Positions 59,903 through 64,000 of a stretch of DNA of 64,000 bases are shown piece by piece. Under the pieces are notes generated by a model, which saw nothing but the letters and a program-made list of their open reading frames with translations, had not been told where the DNA came from and did no database searches. Made by a program: the position numbers and the translations under genes. The stretch is taken from NCBI GenBank assembly GCA_905221605.1, contig CAJNDS010000202.1, positions 582,404 to 646,403 on the forward strand, written 5' to 3'. The stretch is from Symbiodinium natans (lineage: Eukaryota > Sar > Dinophyceae > Suessiales > Symbiodiniaceae). Position 1 is the first letter of the stretch. Every line of letters begins with the position of its first letter.

Positions 59903-61812
59903 CTTGTGCATCAGGTCACGCGCGATCACAAGGCGGTCACTGCTTCTCTCCTTGCTGTCATCCTGCGGTAGCTCTAGGCCCTAACCATAATCCACGTTGC
60001 ATGACGCGGCATGCAGCAGCTACTGCCCGGGCGATCACTATGCCACACTGCATACTGCATCCTTAAGAAAGGAGAAGGCAGTCTGCACCATGACACCCGT
60101 CACGAGATTCAACATGCCTGGAAAAATGCAGAACTCGATTGCCTAGCACAGCCAGCCACTTTCTGCGTGACGTGCGAAGGCACATCTTATCACATCTTCA
60201 TATAGGATGGTGGGGCGTCTGCTAAAACGTTAAACGTTAAACCCTTGCCTGGCCTAAACTGCACACCGCCAAGAAGAGAATTGCGAATATTGGCATGAAG
60301 GTTGCCAGTGAGGGGTAAGCTGAAACTTCCGCCACTCGCAAACTCCAACTGCTGAATGTGCTCATCGTCAAGAGCGACAGCATGCTGCTGGGGATGTTTC
60401 CCCATTTGGCTTGGATGTTTTCATCGGCTTGGGTGTCCACACTCCGCCCAACAAACTCCACCATGAGAATGGCATTCGCGTAGATGAAGATTGCCATCAT
60501 GCAAACAGACCTACAAATGAAGCGGATGTTGCCCACAAATCCATTGACCAGCCGTGAAAGATCCTTGATGAGATGAAGGAGCCGAACGAGACGAAGCAAT
60601 CGGAACAAACCTACCAACTTCAGGGCTGGAGTCTGGTTTCCCGCAAAGCGGAGCACGAAGGAATCCAGCAACGACACAAGAACCGTAACCACGTCGAACA
60701 GGAAGAGCTTGTCCGTGAAGAGTCGCCAGGAATACTTCACGATGTCGAGTGTTTGGTTAAAGGTCAAGGTTGAAGCTATCTTAGGAACCACGCAGAGGAA
60801 GAGCTCATGCTCTTCCATCACTTCCACTTGATATTTAAAGATAGCACGAAGGAAGAGCTCAGCAGTGAAGGTCAAGGCAAAGAGGGCTTCGAGCATGAAC
60901 CATGCCATTCCCTGAGCACATCAAGGTGCAACGAGCTCTGACCAGCAATCAGAGCAAATCAGAGCAAATCAGAGCAACCCCGAAGAGCTGGAGAGCTTCT
61001 TTCCAATCCAAGCGGCGGGGCTTTGGAAGCTTCTTGCACTCAAGTCGGACATCCTGGGAGGGGCGAGTGTGACGTCTACGCCCAGCTTGATCGCGTTGAG
61101 CACCTAAGGAAACATGCAGAATCACATGCCATGGGGCAACTTTGCTTTAGCTGGCCTGCGAAGCAGCATAATTCAGAGAAGCCACCAGAACGACCGCAAA
61201 GAACATGTCAAAGGATGTTTGGCTCCTCGCTGTGTCTCAAGATCTCTCAGCAAGCATCAAGTTACTGAGGGCAGGCTTACGCGAAAGTCACCCCGTCAAC
61301 TTGGTGCCCCGACGCTGCGACCAGCCTTGCTTCCTGTCAGGACAGTCTCTGCCAGTCTAGCACAGGACGAACGCTGTCTGGGCCTGGGTATCATTAAGGT
61401 CTTCTGAGTCGTTCTGGAACAACTTTGACTTCTGAACGTCAGAGAACCGAACTCCAAGCGCTCGGCCTGTTCCTCGAACATGCGACGCTTCTCTTGCTGC
61501 ATCTCGGGCGTCTCAGATGTGTCGAACTCGGACACGCCAGCCACTGCTTTCCCCAGAAGCGGCGCCTGTCAGAACTCAGGCAGAGTTCAATGCAAGACAG
61601 CTGTTCTGCTGCTTTGATGCGAAGGGGGTCGCACCTCATTCGGACACATCTTCCTTAGACGGCATTGCAAACTCTCCATGAGGCTCCATAAATACTTTCT
61701 GCTTGCGGCTTCCAGTTGCAACTCCGAGCTTCTGTAACAAAGGCTGAAGCTGGGTGCTGCACTCCTTCAGCGAGTTGCTCGCAAGTTGAAAAAAGGTGTC
61801 CATGCTGGACAT
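59903..61812 (-). CDS. voltage-gated cation channel, single-domain or first repeat (Nav/CatSper-like)
   Basis: Exons: 61642-61812 (start MSSMDTFFQLASNSL; GA donor TCC/GAATGA); 61448-61565 (SEFDTSETPEMQQEKRRMF); 61186-61229 (S1: SFDMFFAVVL); an exon starting at 61103 (VLNAIKLGVDVTL); 60254-60911; 60062-60117 (S6 end: LNLVTGVMVQTAF); and 59903-59962 (KERSSDRLVIARDLMHK). Phases agree wherever both ends are known. The 658-nt exon holds S2 (EALFALTFTAELFLRAIF), S3 (LFLFDVVTVLVSLLDSF), S4 with arginines every third residue (LFRLLRLVRLLHLIKDL), S5 (SVCMMAIFIYANAILM), the pore (WGNIPSSMLSLLTMSTFSSW) and the start of S6. The filter reads STFSSW where Nav- and Cav-type pores have an acidic residue. Plasma or ciliary membrane location is inferred. 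The C-terminus continues below 59903. Confidence 0.85.
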
Positions 61813-61929
61813 CCTTTCATAGATCAGCCATAGGCCACGCATAATTCCTCAGTGCAATGAAGCAACTGCAATATGCGTGCTGCTACGCTTAGCGACTTGA
61901 GCGTCTGGAACGACACGTCACCCGCACCA

Positions 61930-62229
61930 TTTCTGATCAAGTTGCCCACTATATCCAGCGGATGGGCGCGTGACTTCATGAATACGAGGCTCTCAATAAA
62001 CTCATCGATGGTTATGCCTGTCAGACATGTGCTCCAACTATGCCTGACTGAGTCGCTTTACACTCCTAACACATCTGACAACCAGGCTAATCGCGAGGAT
62101 GCTGCCAGCATTGTCGCCCATCAGATTCTCCACTTCAGAACATACGGCATCAATGTCTTCTGTAGAAACGCCCGCTGCCCTGAAAAGTCCAGGTATCTCG
62201 GAGCGAAGGTCTTCGATCTCACCTCTCAC
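61930..62229 (-). CDS. EF-hand-like exons, probably tail of a neighbouring channel gene
   Basis: Exon about 61933-62017 (acceptor CTGACAG/GC) reads ITIDEFIESLVFMKSRAHPL, then DIVGNLI. The ITIDEF start is the last part of an EF-hand loop followed by its exit helix, and the ESLVFMK.RAHPLD continuation is of the sort seen after the pore in dinoflagellate and other protist cation channels. Just upstream, about 62070-62229 reads EIEDLRSEIPGLFRAAGVST, then EDIDAVCSEVENLM, a helical pair that would hold the first part of the EF-hand. It lies immediately upstream of the channel start at 61812, on the same strand. Ca2+ binding cannot be confirmed because the DxDxDG part was not located. Confidence 0.5.
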
Positions 62230-62534
62230 AGAGCATCAAAAATCTTAAAAGGCAAGGTGAAAAACATGGACCCACAACATGCCATGTGGAGCCTTCTGAT
62301 CATAGGAAAGCAACATTCGAGCAAGAATATACAAAAGCAACGATGACAGCGTCAGGGTGAGGCGCAGGCTGCAGACTAGCGACTGATGATATGAAGTCAA
62401 ACATACGACAAATTCTGGTCTTTGGCAAACATACTCAAAACATCCTGTTCAATGAGAGTCTGTTCTTCAACAAACCTGTGGCGCACGAAGCAGTGCCTGT
62501 AAGGCAAACGGCAAGTAATTACTCAGTTCAGGGT

Positions 62535-62925
62535 TTGCAAGGATGAGGAGTGGTGGTGGGTGTGGTGTGGTGGTGGTGGTGGGGTGTGGTGTGGTGTGGT
62601 GGTGGTGGTGTGGTGTGGTGGTGGTGGTGGGGTGTGGTGGTGGGTGTGTGGGGGGTGTGGTGGGGGGTGGTGGTGGGGTGTGGTGGGTGGTGTGGGGGTG
62701 TGGTGGTGGGGTGTGGTGGGGGGGTTGTGGTGTGGGGGGGGTGTGGTGGTGGGGTGTGGTGGTGGGGTGTGGTGGTGGGGTGTGGTGGTGGGGTGCGGTG
62801 GTGGGTGTGGTGGTGGGGTGCGGTGGTGGGGTGTGGTGGTGGGGTGTGGTGGTGGGGTGTGGTGGTGGGGTGTGGTGGTGGGGTGTGGTGGTGGGGTGTG
62901 GTGGGGGGGTGTGGTGCGAGGGTGA
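62535..62925. repeat. G/T minisatellite, 13-bp unit tgtggtggtgggg
   Basis: Variants of a 13-nt unit are repeated; the copies are almost perfect from about 62749 to 62905 and diverged before that. The plus strand has no A or C for long stretches. Open frames in all phases (His/Pro/Thr on minus, Val/Gly/Trp on plus) are products of the repeat. Confidence 0.95.
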
Positions 62926-62929
62926 ATGA

Positions 62930-64000
62930 TGCCATTTTAATGGCAGAGCTTCTTGCACTGCGTTGTGTGGCCATCGTCATACTCTCTGCTGCTCTCAACT
63001 CGCAAGCAGCAGGATTTTCTTCCACACCTGTGGGGCTGTGATCGGCGTTGCATGAGCGCCTCCGTTCCGTTGGGCGGACGGGCCTCTCCCTGCCATTTTT
63101 GCTGCGTCAGGCCTTTTTGTGCCCCTGCCAATTGTGAGCTCTCAGCTTACAGCTTGCTGCACAAAAACTCGCACGGAACATGCGAAACCCCCCAAATTTA
63201 CAAATGCGACAACATCGCAAGGCCTCTGAATTACAGGTACTGCAACCAGTTTCCTAAAAGTAACCGACACAACAACTGCTCCAGCAATGTGAGAAACACC
63301 GCCGGTAGCAGCTTCGTTTCAGCTTGGACCTTCACCTTCAAGCTCATCGCCACTGCAAGATTGTTGAATATTATGTTGAATGCGAAAGTTCTGACTGTTA
63401 CTGTGACCTGTCCACATCTTCCTACGATAGTCCCTCTCTGTCCTCAAACTTGTGATCCGAACTTGAGCTCTGTGGCAACATAGCCAACACACACACACAC
63501 ACAACAATGAACTCAATGCGCTCAGTGCGCTCAATGAGCGCTCCTGCCTGGGTCCATCCTCACACTTCCGAAGCGCTTGGTAAGCGAACGCTTCACGGAA
63601 GCGAAGCGCAGCTTGCCTGCAGCGCACTCCGTTTGTCACCACAGCAGAGACAGAGAGAGAGAGACAGACAGAGAGACAAAGAGAAAGAGAGAGATAGGGG
63701 AGAGAGCAGGAGAGAGAGAGAGAGAGCGAGAGAACGGGCTCATGACTGTTAACCGGATGAAGTGAATCAAGTGAACGAAGTGAATGCAGTGGAGTGCAAG
63801 TGGAGTGTACTGAGTCCGAGCCACAGCAGCGTGAATACACGGCAGCGCAGCATCGGCCGCAAGGGCCAGACGCTCGCTTCCTTTTGACTCCCATTCCTCT
63901 GCCTTGCAACATCTTACAACTGCCATATCACTTCTGCCAACCCCCGAATTTCTGAATGTGAGAAATGTGAGAAGTCTCAACATGTCTCAATGGCTCTCGT
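62930..64000. other. no gene recognised; one candidate minus exon
   Basis: Minus about 63405-63470 reads QVRITSLRTERDYRRKMWTG with a possible GT donor (GGACAG/GTCACAG) and may be an exon of a gene that continues outside. Otherwise nothing was seen. Confidence 0.25.
63645..63735. repeat. (GA)n microsatellite
   Basis: Interrupted GA/CAGA repeats; minus frames read as Ser/Leu runs. Confidence 0.9.

Noticed and set aside
62467..63041. His/Pro/Thr-rich (minus) and Gly/Trp/Val-rich (plus) open frames
   Set aside because: They are produced by the 13-bp G/T minisatellite and open in nearly all phases.
1..64000. Dinoflagellate spliced-leader relics, tRNA, rRNA, transposase or reverse transcriptase
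   Set aside because: I looked for the spliced-leader core, tRNA T-arm words and transposon protein motifs and saw none that held up; a search by computer would be needed to exclude them.

Overview
This window is nuclear DNA of a eukaryote, most likely a dinoflagellate of the Symbiodiniaceae type. Evidence seen directly: every gene I could decode is cut into short exons; intron donors are GT, GC or GA, while acceptors are almost always AG followed by G; every recognisable gene lies on the minus strand, as in the long one-way gene blocks of dinoflagellates; a short TTTAGGG telomere-type tract is present; and dinucleotide and tetranucleotide repeats are abundant. I found no prokaryotic operons, rRNA, convincing tRNA, transposase, CRISPR array or spliced-leader copy.

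Layout, low to high coordinate, all genes on minus. 1971-4340: unrecognised multi-exon helical protein. 4888-6311: Ser/Thr protein phosphatase of the PPP superfamily, PP5/PPEF-like. 6556-8798: exons of an unrecognised gene. 10643-11064: exon of a possible beta-propeller protein. 12077-16161: polytopic membrane protein, very probably continuing into a helical cytoplasmic region. 16758-18105: endonuclease/exonuclease/phosphatase-fold enzyme with a Cys-rich tail. 26250-26990, 27294-28002 (Ser/Arg-rich), 30680-31783 and 34454-34895: unrecognised or partly recognised genes. 35991-38964: fatty-acid desaturase of the delta-12/omega-3 (FAD2-like) family, resolved into 19 tiny exons. 43415-44457: unrecognised exons. 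45800-47330: kelch-repeat protein. 48573-49640: coiled-coil protein. 49980-51240: second kelch-repeat gene. 52112-54171, 56825-57360 and 58579-58760: unrecognised exons. 59903-61812: voltage-gated cation channel. 61930-62229: EF-hand exons, probably the tail of a neighbouring channel gene.

The spaces between are filled by introns, long microsatellites (11.4-12.05, 18.2-18.9, 34.9-35.7, 40.1-40.5, 48.0-48.4 and 62.5-62.9 kb), homopolymer-G blocks and a diverged tandem repeat at 41.2-42.0 kb. These genes do not form one pathway. The window is best read as a one-way string of independent housekeeping, signalling and membrane genes.

The most interesting signal is the splicing system. In the desaturase, 17 introns (47 to 325 nt) can be placed by reading frame and family conservation: 9 with GC donors, 5 with GT and 3 with GA. 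Many carry the same few bases after the donor and after the acceptor. Several genes also need very short candidate introns (about 21-47 nt) to join otherwise convincing coding segments. Exon limits below come from reading by eye. They are firm where phases agree on both sides and approximate where stated.
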